64,000 bases of DNA from Nocardia flavorosea NBRC 108225. GTDB taxonomy: Bacteria; Actinomycetota; Actinomycetes; Mycobacteriales; Mycobacteriaceae. Every line of letters starts with the position of its first letter. Position 1 is the first letter of the stretch. The DNA is taken from positions 372,001 through 436,000 of the forward strand of contig NZ_BDCG01000004.1 of NCBI RefSeq assembly GCF_001613385.1. Reading direction: 5' to 3'. Position numbers and translations under genes: made by a program. Below the pieces are notes generated by a model, which was given only the letters and a program-made list of their open reading frames with translations, had not been told where the DNA came from and searched no databases. This document shows, one piece after another, positions 29,098 through 38,055 of the stretch.

Positions 29098-29907
29098 TCA
29101 GTCCAAGCTCTGCTGCCCGGTCCATTTCCCGGGCTCCCAGGTCGGCCATTCCTCGCTGATCGAACCCGACCAGGTGGGCTGGCGGCGTTCCCGGAAAGCC
29201 GTCATCGCCTCTCCCGCGTCCCGGCTGCCGGCGATGTGATCGTTCAGGTCGGCCTCCAATTGCCGGACCGTCGCCGGCTCCAGGCCGACCCCTTCCCAGA
29301 GGAGGCGCTTCGACAGGGCCGCGCTCAGGGGCGCCGAACCGGCCGCGATATCGTGCGCGACCGCCATCGCGGTCGGCAGCACCTCCACTGCGGGCAGGCT
29401 GGCATTGGCCAGGCCCATCGCTTTGGCTTCGGTGCCGTCGAAGGTGCGGCCGGTGAGCAGGATATCGGCGGCGTTGGCGAGACCGGCCAGCCGTGGCAGT
29501 GTCCAATGTGCGTAGCCGTCGGCGAGCACGCCGCGCCGCACCTGGCTCAGCGCGTACACCGCGTCGTCGGCCAGGTATCGCAGATCGCATTGCAGGGCCA
29601 GCGCCAGGCCGACGCCCACGGCATGCCCGTTGACCGCCGCTATCACCGGTTTGCGGATCCGGAACGGGGGCGGGTCGATACTTGCGCTCACCTCGCCCAC
29701 CCGGTCGGACAGATCTGCCCCCGCGCAGAATGCCGGGGGAGTCCCGGTGATGACCACGACCCGGATCGCGTCCTCGGCGTCGCACCGCTTCAACGCCGCC
29801 CCGAGGGCTTCGGTCATCGCGGGATTGAACGCGTTCTGTTTGGCCGGCCGATTCAAGGTGAGGACGGCGATGCCCGCTGAGACATCGACGAGCAATTCCG
29901 AACTCAT
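29098..29907 (-). CDS. Crotonase-fold (enoyl-CoA hydratase/isomerase family) protein lacking both catalytic Glu
   Basis: This 269-residue crotonase-superfamily protein has the CoA-binding TLNRPAKQNAFN, the oxyanion-hole segment FCAGADLSDRVG and the trailing AVNGHAVGVG. Aligned to mammalian crotonase, the two catalytic glutamates (E144 and E164) fall on Ala (GLALALQCD) and Gln (YALSQVRRG). A classical hydration is therefore unlikely; an isomerase, hydrolase or other crotonase chemistry is more likely. It lies 49 bp downstream of an acyl-CoA dehydrogenase gene on the same strand, so the two probably act together. Confidence 0.82.
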   Translation of the reverse strand: MSSELLVDVSAGIAVLTLNRPAKQNAFNPAMTEALGAALKRCDAEDAIRVVVITGTPPAFCAGADLSDRVGEVSASIDPPPFRIRKPVIAAVNGHAVGVGLALALQCDLRYLADDAVYALSQVRRGVLADGYAHWTLPRLAGLANAADILLTGRTFDGTEAKAMGLANASLPAVEVLPTAMAVAHDIAAGSAPLSAALSKRLLWEGVGLEPATVRQLEADLNDHIAGSRDAGEAMTAFRERRQPTWSGSISEEWPTWEPGKWTGQQSLD

Positions 29908-29956
29908 GGTGGGGAGTGTATTGGTGAACGGCCGCGCCCGGGGTTTCGGGCCGTAA

Positions 29957-31126
29957 TCAGCGCAGCACTTTACGGCCGATGGCGTATTTGTGGACTTCGG
30001 TGGGGCCGTCGTAGAGCCGGAACGGGCGCATATCGCGGAAGATCATTTCGACGACCGTTTCATCGCTGACGCCGATACCGCCGAGGATCTGGACACAGCG
30101 GTCGGCGACCTTGAACAGTTCCTCGGAAACGAAGGATTTCGCCATCGAACTCTCGTGGCGGGCCTTTTCGCCCTGGTCCATGAGCCAGCAGGCATGCCAG
30201 ATGGTGAGCCGGCACTGGTGTAGTGCGATCTCGTTATCGGCGATCATGAAAGATACGCCCTGGTGCTCGCCGAGTGTTTTGCCGAATGCAGTGCGGGTTT
30301 TGGCGTGGTCGATGGCGATGCTCTGGGCCCGTTCGGCGGCGCCGAGCCAGCGCATGCAGTGGGTGAGGCGGGCCGGGGCCAGCCGCAACTGGGCGTAGCG
30401 CAGGGCTTGTCCCGTGTCGCCGAGCAGGGCGGATTTCGGCAGCGTGAGGCCTTCGAAACGAACCACACAGTGCCCGGCCACATAGTTGCGGTCCATGGTG
30501 TTCATGGTGCGTTCGATGACGATGCCCGGCTGATCGCCGTCGGTGAGGAAGAGGGTGGGGCCGGCCGGGAGATGCGGGTTCTCGGTGAGCTCGGCCATGA
30601 TGATCCAGGTTTTCGCGCCGTTCGCGCCGGTGATCAACCATTTGCGGCCGTCGATGGTGAAGTTCTCGCCGTCGAAGGTCGCGATGGTGGACAGCTGGGC
30701 CGGGTCGGAGCCGGCGCCGCCGGGTTCGGTCATGGCGAAAACGGACCGTTGGTGGCCGTCGATGACCGGTTTCAGGTAGCGCTCGGTCTGGTCCGGATCG
30801 GCGATCTTGGAGAGCAGGAACATATTGCCCTCGTCGGGGGCCGCGCAGTTCATCGCGACCGGGCCGAGAGTGGACCATCCGGCCGCTTCGTAGAGAACGG
30901 CCTGTTCGACATGGGTGAGGCCGCGACCGCCGAGCGCGGTGGGCGCTTGGATGGTGAGCAGATCCTCGGCGCGGGCCAGCTCCACGAGTTCCTGGCGCAG
31001 TTCGTCGGTGGGGCCGTGCGAGGTGAGCCGGGGATCGCGCTCGTAGGGCACGATCTTATCGGCGACGAACTGGCGGATCCGGTCGCGTTCGGCGGCCAGG
31101 TCGGCGGGAATCGTGAAGTCGATCAT
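29957..31126 (-). CDS. Acyl-CoA dehydrogenase
   Basis: This 389-residue flavoprotein has the full ACAD architecture: N-terminal helical domain, middle beta domain with FAMTEPGGAGSDPAQ and WLITGANGAKTWI, and C-terminal helical domain ending QILGGIGVSDETVVEMIFRD and YDGPTEVHKYAIGRKVLR. It oxidises an acyl-CoA to the 2-enoyl-CoA. I chose the ATG at 31126 with AAGGGC upstream, which gives the standard N-terminus. The likely partner is the downstream crotonase gene. Chain length and substrate cannot be read from the sequence. No KstR operator is seen upstream. Confidence 0.92.
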   Translation of the reverse strand: MIDFTIPADLAAERDRIRQFVADKIVPYERDPRLTSHGPTDELRQELVELARAEDLLTIQAPTALGGRGLTHVEQAVLYEAAGWSTLGPVAMNCAAPDEGNMFLLSKIADPDQTERYLKPVIDGHQRSVFAMTEPGGAGSDPAQLSTIATFDGENFTIDGRKWLITGANGAKTWIIMAELTENPHLPAGPTLFLTDGDQPGIVIERTMNTMDRNYVAGHCVVRFEGLTLPKSALLGDTGQALRYAQLRLAPARLTHCMRWLGAAERAQSIAIDHAKTRTAFGKTLGEHQGVSFMIADNEIALHQCRLTIWHACWLMDQGEKARHESSMAKSFVSEELFKVADRCVQILGGIGVSDETVVEMIFRDMRPFRLYDGPTEVHKYAIGRKVLR

Positions 31127-31219
31127 GTGGTGCCCTTCGTTCCGGGAGCGGTGCGCACGAGCATACGAAACCCCCGGCCCTCGACTGAAGGCACCTGCCC
31201 GCAAGCGATCCGGCCGGGG

Positions 31220-32086
31220 TCACCGCACCCGGGCGACCTGCCGCTGCCGGGCGCCGATCACCCGGCAGACCAGGTAGATCAGGAACGAGATCGTAGTGAC
31301 GAACGTCGACACCGGCGCCCCCGGTGCCAGTGACAGCAGAATCCCGCCGACCGCCGAGACCTCGGCGAAGATCACCGCGAGCACCGTGGCCCGCACGGGA
31401 CCCGCGGTGAGCTGCGCCGCGGCGGCCGCCGGTGTGATGAGCAGGGCGAGGACCAGCAGCGCACCCACGATCTGCACGCCGAAGGCCGCGGTGATACCGA
31501 GCATCACCGCGAACAGGATCGACAGGGCACGTACCGGGATCCCGCGGGCCACCGCGACCTCGGGGTCGGTACTGGCGAACAGCAGTGGCCGGTAGACGAC
31601 GGCGAGCACCGCCAGCACTGCCGCGGTACAGGTGGCCAGCAGGGTCAGCCCGCTGAAGCCGACACTGACGACCTGGCCGGTGAGCAACGAGAACTTCGAC
31701 CCCGCGCGCTCGGGGCCGAGCCACAGGAACAGCACCGAGAGACCGAGCCCGAACGAGAGCACCACCGCGATCACCGAATCGCGTTCGCGGGCCCGGGTGC
31801 CGAGAACTCCGAAAAGTACTGCCGCGATCACCGAACCGGCGATCGCACCGATACCGACCCCGGCGCCGACCAGTAGTGCGGCGGCGGCGCCGGTGAGCGA
31901 GAGCTCGCTGGTGCCGTGCACCGCAAACGACATCTGCCTGCTGATGATCAGCGGTCCGATCGCCCCCGCGAGCAGGCCCAGCAGTGCCGCGGCGAGTACG
32001 GCCTGCTGTACGAAGTCGTAGCCGAGCAGGTGAACGGTGGTCTGCAGATCGAAGATCTCGGCCAGCACGTCGGAAAGCTTGTCCAT
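31220..32086 (-). CDS. Metal ABC transporter permease (Zn/Mn family)
   Basis: This 288-residue integral membrane protein of the ZnuB/MntB (ABC-3) family has about eight hydrophobic segments. It has the conserved GLLAGAIGPLIISRQMSFAVHGTSE near the N-terminus and ARGIPVRALSILF and VGALLVLALLITPAAAA further on. It starts directly after the ATPase gene's stop codon, so it is coupled to it, and it is the last gene of a binding protein-ATPase-permease operon. Zinc is the likeliest substrate given the Zur-like palindrome upstream of the operon. Confidence 0.92.
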   Translation of the reverse strand: MDKLSDVLAEIFDLQTTVHLLGYDFVQQAVLAAALLGLLAGAIGPLIISRQMSFAVHGTSELSLTGAAAALLVGAGVGIGAIAGSVIAAVLFGVLGTRARERDSVIAVVLSFGLGLSVLFLWLGPERAGSKFSLLTGQVVSVGFSGLTLLATCTAAVLAVLAVVYRPLLFASTDPEVAVARGIPVRALSILFAVMLGITAAFGVQIVGALLVLALLITPAAAAAQLTAGPVRATVLAVIFAEVSAVGGILLSLAPGAPVSTFVTTISFLIYLVCRVIGARQRQVARVR

Positions 32087-33403
32087 CTAGGTGTGTGCCT
32101 GTCGGGGTTGCCGGCCGGAATCGGAGCCTGCCGGGTCGGGAATATGCGGAGTACCAGGGTCGCCGTGGCAGTGGGCGCCGGCGGTGCCGAGCGCGTCCAT
32201 GGTGTCGCCGGTGCCGACCACTACCAGCCGGCCGCGGACACGCAGCACATCGACATCGGTCTGATACAGCTCCGACAGCACCGCCGAGGTCATCACCTCG
32301 TCCGGCGTGCCGATCCGGAACTTCCCGTCGACAAGATAGAGCACCCGGTCCACCAGCGGCAGGATCGGGTTGATCTCGTGGGTGACGAACAGCACGGCGG
32401 TTCCGTGGTCGCGCCGCCGCCGGTCGATCAGGCCGGAGACGAGTTGCTGGCTGGCCAGATCGAGACTGAGCAGGGGCTCGTCGCAGAGCAGCACCGCGGG
32501 ATCGCCGACCAGCGCCTGCGCGACCCGCAGCCGCTGCTGTTCGCCGCCGGACATGCTCTCCAGCGGGGCACGCGCGAATTTCTCGGCACCGACATCGGCG
32601 ATCGCGGCGGCGACCTTACGGCGGCGTTCGGCGCGTCCGCGCAGGCCGAGACCCCAGCGGTGCCCGTCCACCCCGAGACCGACGAGATCGGTACCGCGTA
32701 ACTGCACACCGGCGTCGATGGTGCGTTGCTGTGGGATGTACCCGATATCGGGATGCCCGGCGCGTGGTTCGGCACCGCCGATACGGGCTCGCCCGGCGGA
32801 CAGGCCCAGCTGGCCGAGCAGTACCCGGAGCAGAGAGGTCTTACCGGAACCGTTGGGCCCGAGCACGGCGATGAACTCGCCCCGGGCGACGCTGAGGTCC
32901 AGTTCGCGCCACAGTATGCGGTCGCCGAAACCGAGGGTCGCCGACTCGAGTGCGACGGCCGGCGGTTCGCTCCGTAGGCCGCCGGCCGGTACGGCAGTGC
33001 GCCCGTCGGGTGAAACGGTGCCCTGCCTATAGGGCGATACCGTGCTCTGCCCCTCGGGCGATACCGAATTTCGGCGGCTGGGCGGTGACGTAGCCTGTCC
33101 CCTGCCGGGCGCATCGTACTGCTGCGGTTCGCCCGCGGACGGCTCCGTGCCGTTGCCGTTTTCGCGTACAGAAGGTTCCGAATCTTTGCCGCCGGACTCG
33201 CTTGCGGAAGGTCCAGAGCCGTTGCCGCCGGTATCGGCTGTGGGTGGCTGTGAACCGCTGCCGGTATCGCCGGTGCGCGGTCGCGAGCCGTTACCGGTCG
33301 TGGCTGCACCGTGGCCTGCCGCGCTCGTCTCCGCGGCGGCCGCCTCGGCGCCGGATGGTGTGCCGCGACCGTGTGCCGGCGCGGTTTCGCTCATCGGTTG
33401 CAT
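32087..33403 (-). CDS. Metal ABC transporter ATPase with long disordered N-terminal extension
   Basis: The ABC core (from about residue 148) has Walker A GPNGSGKT (182-189), the Q-loop IPQQRTID, the signature MSGGEQQRLRVAQAL and Walker B AVLLCDEPLLSLD with the H-loop FVTHE. The first 147 residues are low-complexity Gly/Ser/Thr/Pro/Asn with repeated units such as TVSP, unlike typical ZnuC proteins of about 250 residues. The last 35 residues hold several His (GAHCHGDPGTPHIPD), possibly metal-binding. A later true start near the core cannot be excluded. It is third from the operon's promoter end. Confidence 0.85.
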   Translation of the reverse strand: MQPMSETAPAHGRGTPSGAEAAAAETSAAGHGAATTGNGSRPRTGDTGSGSQPPTADTGGNGSGPSASESGGKDSEPSVRENGNGTEPSAGEPQQYDAPGRGQATSPPSRRNSVSPEGQSTVSPYRQGTVSPDGRTAVPAGGLRSEPPAVALESATLGFGDRILWRELDLSVARGEFIAVLGPNGSGKTSLLRVLLGQLGLSAGRARIGGAEPRAGHPDIGYIPQQRTIDAGVQLRGTDLVGLGVDGHRWGLGLRGRAERRRKVAAAIADVGAEKFARAPLESMSGGEQQRLRVAQALVGDPAVLLCDEPLLSLDLASQQLVSGLIDRRRRDHGTAVLFVTHEINPILPLVDRVLYLVDGKFRIGTPDEVMTSAVLSELYQTDVDVLRVRGRLVVVGTGDTMDALGTAGAHCHGDPGTPHIPDPAGSDSGRQPRQAHT

Positions 33404-33428
33404 CCGTTCGTCGCTCTCGGGACCGGGG

Positions 33429-34319
33429 TCAGCCGACGGCGTCGGCCAGTGCTTCGGCGTTGCGAGTCTGCCATTCCACGAAATCGAGGCCCGGGGGCAG
33501 TGTCTCGGTGACTTCGACCACCGGGATGCCGGCCGCGTCGGCTGCCGCCCGCAGATCCTGGCTGACCTTGTCCTCGGTCTGGACGTTGTAGATCAGTACG
33601 TCGATCTGCCGGCCGGTGACCAGATCGCGGGTCGCGGCGACGGCTGCGGGCGCGGGATCGGTTTCCTGCTCGATAGCTTCCTGGTACTCACGCGGAGTCC
33701 GGTCGACGGTACCGGCGTCCTGGAGCAGGTAGTACGCCAGCGGCTCGGTCTGCAGTACCGGCGTGCCCGGGTGTGCGCCGGCGGTCCGGTCGGTGAGGGT
33801 GGTGACCGCGTCGAGCCGGCCGGTGAACTCCGCGGCCCGGTCGGAATACCCCTGCGCATGCTCCGGATCGAGCTCGCCGAGAGCCGTGCCGATCTGCTCG
33901 GCTACCAGCGCGACGGTTTCCATGTCGTACCAGACGTGCTCGTTCGTATCGTTGCGGATCGCGCTGTCGCGGGTCGCGACGGCCTCGACGGCGCGTTGTC
34001 CGCGGCCCTCGATTGCCTTGGCCATGAACTCGTCGTAGTGGCCGCCGTTGTACACCACCAGATCGGCGTCGCTGATCTGGGCGGATTCGGCCGCGGAGGT
34101 TTCGTGGGAATGCGGGTCCGCGGCCGGATCGGAGATGATTGCCGAAACTTCCGCGTCCGGCCCGGCCACCGTGCTCGCGATATCTGCCCATACATTGGTA
34201 GATGCGACCACCTGGGGTTTGCCCGAATCGTCTCCGGTGGTACCGCAGGCAGTGAGCGCCGAGGCCGTCGCCACACCGATAGTGAGCAGTAAGGCGCTAC
34301 GGGCAGATTTCAGTGACAC
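33429..34319 (-). CDS. Zinc/manganese ABC transporter substrate-binding lipoprotein
   Basis: This 296-residue cluster A-I solute-binding protein has a lipobox in LTACG (about residues 22-26). It has ASTNVWADIASTVAG at the start of the mature domain and candidate metal ligands in DPHSHETS, NGGHYDEFM, NEHVWYDM and the later QTEPLA/IYNVQTE segments. It lacks the long His-rich loop of E. coli ZnuA, as do AztC-type proteins. Translation starts at GTG. It is the first gene of the metal-import operon and lies behind the palindrome at 34344-34356. Confidence 0.92.
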   Translation of the reverse strand: MSLKSARSALLLTIGVATASALTACGTTGDDSGKPQVVASTNVWADIASTVAGPDAEVSAIISDPAADPHSHETSAAESAQISDADLVVYNGGHYDEFMAKAIEGRGQRAVEAVATRDSAIRNDTNEHVWYDMETVALVAEQIGTALGELDPEHAQGYSDRAAEFTGRLDAVTTLTDRTAGAHPGTPVLQTEPLAYYLLQDAGTVDRTPREYQEAIEQETDPAPAAVAATRDLVTGRQIDVLIYNVQTEDKVSQDLRAAADAAGIPVVEVTETLPPGLDFVEWQTRNAEALADAVG

Positions 34320-34343
34320 GGCGTACCTACCAAAGAGGTTAAT

Positions 34344-34356
34344 GGAAATCGTTTCC
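34344..34356. promoter_or_regulatory. Zur-box-like palindrome upstream of the metal importer
   Basis: GGAAATCGTTTCC is a palindromic 13-mer (GGAAA-TCG-TTTCC). Read on the operon strand it is GGAAACGATTTCC, and with the following A it matches the core of actinobacterial Zur boxes (RAAAYGATTTYCA-like). It lies 24-37 bp upstream of the lipoprotein gene, in the promoter zone. This supports zinc-responsive repression. Confidence 0.6.
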
Positions 34357-34541
34357 GTTTTACTTTAGCAGGAGGTCCTATCACCTCCGAACCGACCGTC
34401 CAGTGTCCATCGGCCGTGTCCGGCGCCTTCCATGCGGCTATCCACCCGTGGTGCTCCGCCGCGGAGGCCGGGCGCGGGCTGATCGGCCCATAGCGGCGGG
34501 TTCGCGCCGCCGTTACGGGCCGGGTGCACCGCCTTACCCGC

Positions 34542-37094
34542 TCAGGCGCCCAGCAACTGCGCGCAGCGGAGCAGGCCCAGATGGCTGTACGCCTGGGGAT
34601 GGTTGCCCAGGGAGCGCTCGGCGACCGGGTCGTACTCCTCGCTGAGCAGGCCCGTCGGACCCGCCACGTCCACCAGCTGCGCGAACAACGCCTCGGCGTC
34701 GGACCGTTTACCGATCAGCAGATAGGCCTCCACCAGCCAGGCAGCGCAGAGGTGGAACCCGCCTTCGCCGCCGGGCAGCCCGTCGTCGTGGTGATACCGG
34801 TAGACGGTGGAACCGCTGCGCAGCTCGGCTTCCGTGGCGACAACCGTCGCCGCGAACCGGGGATCGGCGGGATCGATCAGGCCGCTGAGCCCGATATGCA
34901 GCGTCGCCGCGTCGAGATCGGTGCCGTCGTAGGCTGCCGTGTAGGACTGGACCTCGTCGTTCCAGCCTTTCACCTTCACTTCGTCGGCGATGGTTTCGCG
35001 CAACGGCAGCCAGTCGGCGTCGACCGGACGGTCGAACTTCTCGGCGAGCGTAAGCGCGCGATCCACCGTGAGCCAGCCCATCACCTTCGAGTACACGTGG
35101 TGGCGTGGGTTGCCGCGGATCTCCCAGATACCGTGGTCGGGTTCGGTCCAGCGGCGCTGTACCGCCGACACCATCGCGTGTACCAGTTCCCAATCCGCGT
35201 CCGGCAGGACTTTGCGGGGATCGGTGATGCCCTGCTTCTCCCGGGCATGGGCGAGGCTGGTGATCAAGTCCACGATGGGACCGAAGACGTCCAGCTGAAC
35301 CTGCATATTCGCCGCGTTGCCCACGCGAACCGGACGCGATCCGGCGTAGCCGGGCAGCTGATCGATCACGGCTTCCGGGGGCAGCGTTTCGCCGTAGATG
35401 GTGTACAGCGGGTGCAGCCGCTCGGGGCCCGGCAGGGTTTCCAGCACCCGATGTACCCAGTCGAGATACTGCTCGGCTTCACCCAGGGAACCCAGCGAGA
35501 CCAGTGCGCTCGCGGTCAACGCGGCATCGCGCAACCAGCAATAGCGGTAGTCCCAGTTGCGTACGCCGCCGATATCCTCGGGCAGCGAGGTGGTGGCCGC
35601 CGCAAGGATGGAGCCGGATGGGGCGTGTACCAGGCCGCGCAGGGTGAGCGCGGAGCGTTTCATCAGGTCCGGTTTCAGCGTCGGCAGATCCAGTGTCCGC
35701 GCCCATTCCGACCAGTACAGCTCGGCCATCCGGCGGCGTTCCGGTTCGCTGGTCGGGGCAGGGCCGAGATCGCTCGACCCGCACCGGAGTTCCAGGATGA
35801 CCGGGCCTTGTGACGGGTCCACGACGGCGGTCGCCGAATCGTGCACGCCATCGCTGTGGATCTCCCAGGCGACACCGGGGGAGCGCAGTACCACCGGGTC
35901 GTTGGTGCCCCATACTCGCAGCCCGTCGCGTTCCACCTCGATGGATACCGGCACCTGGCCGAATTCGGGCCGGGGGCCGAAGGTCACCTGGGCCGAGGTG
36001 GTGCCGGTGATCACGCGGGTGAGGTCGGTCCGGTCGGGGTCCACATCGTGGGGGAGGTAATCGACGACCGACAGTTTCGCCCAGCGGGTCTCCACGGTCA
36101 TGGTGCTGTCGATGTACCGCTGTGAGAGCGGCAGGCCGGGTCGTTGCGGGGTGATCGAGAAAAGTCCGGCGTCGAGGCCGCCCAGCAGATGCGCGAATAC
36201 CGCCGCGGAATCCGGTTCGGGATGGCAGAACCAGGTCACTGTCGCGTCCGGGGTGAGCAGTGCCACCGAGCGCGGGCTGGCGAGCATGCTCAGACGTTCG
36301 ATCGGCGGCGCGCTGGCACCCGCCAGCCAGGTCCGGCGCTCCTCCAGCAGGTAGGCCAGTGCGTGCGAGACCGCCTCGGTGCTGTCCACGCGGTACTTGG
36401 CCAGTGATTCGCCGTCGCCGACCTTGATACCGATATCGGGGCCGGACAGGACCCGGAAGGCTTTCTCGTCGGTGACGTCGTCACCGAAGAAGACCGCGGC
36501 CGAGGCGCTTTCCTGATGCCGCACGGTGCTCAGCGCGGAACCCTTGTCCGTGGCGACGACCGCGAGTTCGATAACGGCCTTGCCCTCGGTCACCTGGACA
36601 CCGACCCAGGACGCCGGCCCCTGCCGGGCCTGGTCGAGCGCACGCCGCCCCACCTCCGGTGCCGCGTTGCGCACATGCAACGCGACGCTGGCAGGTTTGA
36701 CCTCCACGGAGGCGCCGATGTTCTCCGCGGCGATCTTGCTCAGAGCCGTGACCACTTCGCGCAGCAGCTGCCTGGCGTCGTTGTCGATGGCGTGGACGAA
36801 ACCCACGTCGAATTCCGAGCCGTGGCTGCCGATCAACTGCACTTCCACCGGCAGCCGGGACAGTGCGGCGAGGTCGCGTAGGGCGCGGCCGGAGATGACC
36901 GCGGCCGTGGTGCCGGTGAGCCCGGCCAGCGCGCGTAAGGCCCGGACGGACTCACCGTGCGGGTACGCCTTGGACGGATCGGAGACGATGGGCGCGAGAG
37001 TCCCGTCGTAGTCCGATGCGACCAGCAGCCGAGGCACGCGCGCGACTGTCGCCAGCGCTCGGCGGAGTTCCAGTGGCAGATCCTGTGCGCTCAC
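34542..37094 (-). CDS. Fusion: trehalose-6-phosphate phosphatase + GH15 glucoamylase/trehalase-like domain
   Basis: This 850-residue two-domain protein has, at residues 1-245, a HAD-type OtsB phosphatase: nucleophile motif LVASDYDGTLAPI, AVISGR, and the metal motif FFGDDVTDEKAF. Residues about 265-850 form a GH15 (alpha/alpha)6 domain with RNWDYRYCWLRDAALTASAL, a likely general acid in TEPDHGIWEIRG and a base in LLSEEYDPVAERSLGNHPQAYSHLGLL. GH15 members in mycobacteria are trehalases. The fusion could make trehalose and then hydrolyse it, or handle another alpha-glucoside. It starts at GTG. No otsA is nearby. Confidence 0.9.
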   Translation of the reverse strand: MSAQDLPLELRRALATVARVPRLLVASDYDGTLAPIVSDPSKAYPHGESVRALRALAGLTGTTAAVISGRALRDLAALSRLPVEVQLIGSHGSEFDVGFVHAIDNDARQLLREVVTALSKIAAENIGASVEVKPASVALHVRNAAPEVGRRALDQARQGPASWVGVQVTEGKAVIELAVVATDKGSALSTVRHQESASAAVFFGDDVTDEKAFRVLSGPDIGIKVGDGESLAKYRVDSTEAVSHALAYLLEERRTWLAGASAPPIERLSMLASPRSVALLTPDATVTWFCHPEPDSAAVFAHLLGGLDAGLFSITPQRPGLPLSQRYIDSTMTVETRWAKLSVVDYLPHDVDPDRTDLTRVITGTTSAQVTFGPRPEFGQVPVSIEVERDGLRVWGTNDPVVLRSPGVAWEIHSDGVHDSATAVVDPSQGPVILELRCGSSDLGPAPTSEPERRRMAELYWSEWARTLDLPTLKPDLMKRSALTLRGLVHAPSGSILAAATTSLPEDIGGVRNWDYRYCWLRDAALTASALVSLGSLGEAEQYLDWVHRVLETLPGPERLHPLYTIYGETLPPEAVIDQLPGYAGSRPVRVGNAANMQVQLDVFGPIVDLITSLAHAREKQGITDPRKVLPDADWELVHAMVSAVQRRWTEPDHGIWEIRGNPRHHVYSKVMGWLTVDRALTLAEKFDRPVDADWLPLRETIADEVKVKGWNDEVQSYTAAYDGTDLDAATLHIGLSGLIDPADPRFAATVVATEAELRSGSTVYRYHHDDGLPGGEGGFHLCAAWLVEAYLLIGKRSDAEALFAQLVDVAGPTGLLSEEYDPVAERSLGNHPQAYSHLGLLRCAQLLGA

Positions 37095-37279
37095 GCATCC
37101 AACCTATTGATCGGAGTTTTCGTTAAGAGGGGGCGCGCATGACAATACTGTGTCATCATCGCCCGTCCGATTCGGCGGGAAGTGCGGGCGGTCGCCTGCG
37201 AAGCCCACACGGATCATGGTAGCCGCGGGTACGACCCGGTGGGGGTTTCGGCCGTTGCGGGTAAAGCGAGGTCAGCCGG

Positions 37280-37924
37280 TCAGGAGCGGTCGCCGAGCAG
37301 CAGGTCGACGGTCAATTCGAGACGTTCGGACACATCGGTCGCCGAGGCCCGGCGCGTGAGCCAGGCAACCAGGTTCGACAGCCATACATCGCTGATGACA
37401 CGGGCGATGGCGAGCTGGCGTTCGGTGGGGTCGCCGTCGTTCATGGCGCGGGCGAACACCCGGTCCATCACCTTGCCGACCCGGTCCACCTCGGCGGCCG
37501 CGGACGCGTCGGCGAACATGAACGCACGGGTCATCGCTTCGGTGAGCAGTGGGTCGCGCTGCATCATGCGGGTGATCTGGGAGAGCAGTACATGCATCCG
37601 CTCCTCCGGCGATTTGCCGGCCAGCGGTTTGCGCTTGCCCTCGAACTGCTCGAATTCCCGGGCCAGAGCCGAGACCAGTAAGTGCACCTTGGACGGGAAG
37701 TACCGGTACAGGGTGCCCACCGCGACATCGGCGCGTTCGGCGACGGCCCGCATCTGCACCGCGTCGTAGCCGCCCTTCGAGGCGAGGGCCAGGGTTGCGT
37801 CCAGAATCCGCTTGCGTCGCTCCCGCTGAGCCGCCGAACTCAGTTCGTCCTCCCGCAGCGTGGTGACGGGCGCGACCGAGGCCGCGTCCGAATCGCTGGG
37901 CCGGGAACGGGAGGGGCTGGCCAT
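37280..37924 (-). CDS. kstR: TetR-family repressor of sterol catabolism KstR
   Basis: This 214-residue TetR regulator has the helix-turn-helix ALASKGGYDAVQMRAVAERADVAVGTLYRYFPSK (about residues 48-82) and a ligand domain with PLLTEAMTRAFMFADAS and ISDVWLSNLVAWLTRRASATDVS. All of these closely follow M. tuberculosis KstR (Rv3574). KstR releases DNA on binding cholesterol-derived CoA thioesters. The gene is divergent from the sterol side-chain operon across a perfect KstR operator, so it probably regulates itself and that operon. Confidence 0.95.
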   Translation of the reverse strand: MASPSRSRPSDSDAASVAPVTTLREDELSSAAQRERRKRILDATLALASKGGYDAVQMRAVAERADVAVGTLYRYFPSKVHLLVSALAREFEQFEGKRKPLAGKSPEERMHVLLSQITRMMQRDPLLTEAMTRAFMFADASAAAEVDRVGKVMDRVFARAMNDGDPTERQLAIARVISDVWLSNLVAWLTRRASATDVSERLELTVDLLLGDRS

Positions 37925-38006
37925 GGAGGGGAGTCCTTTCCGTGACGTGGTCGAGCGCGAGCGCGGCCGGTGGGATCGTGTCTTGACTTCCGCCCGCCGT
38001 GGATAT

Positions 38007-38020
38007 TAGAACATGTTCTA
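38007..38020. promoter_or_regulatory. KstR operator (kstR / side-chain operon)
   Basis: TAGAACATGTTCTA is a perfect 14-bp palindrome and matches every fixed base of the KstR motif TnnAACnnGTTnnA. It lies between divergent kstR and the fadE34-like gene. Confidence 0.93.
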
Positions 38021-38055
38021 GGTGTGGGAGTCACGCCGGAAAGGCGGTATGGACT

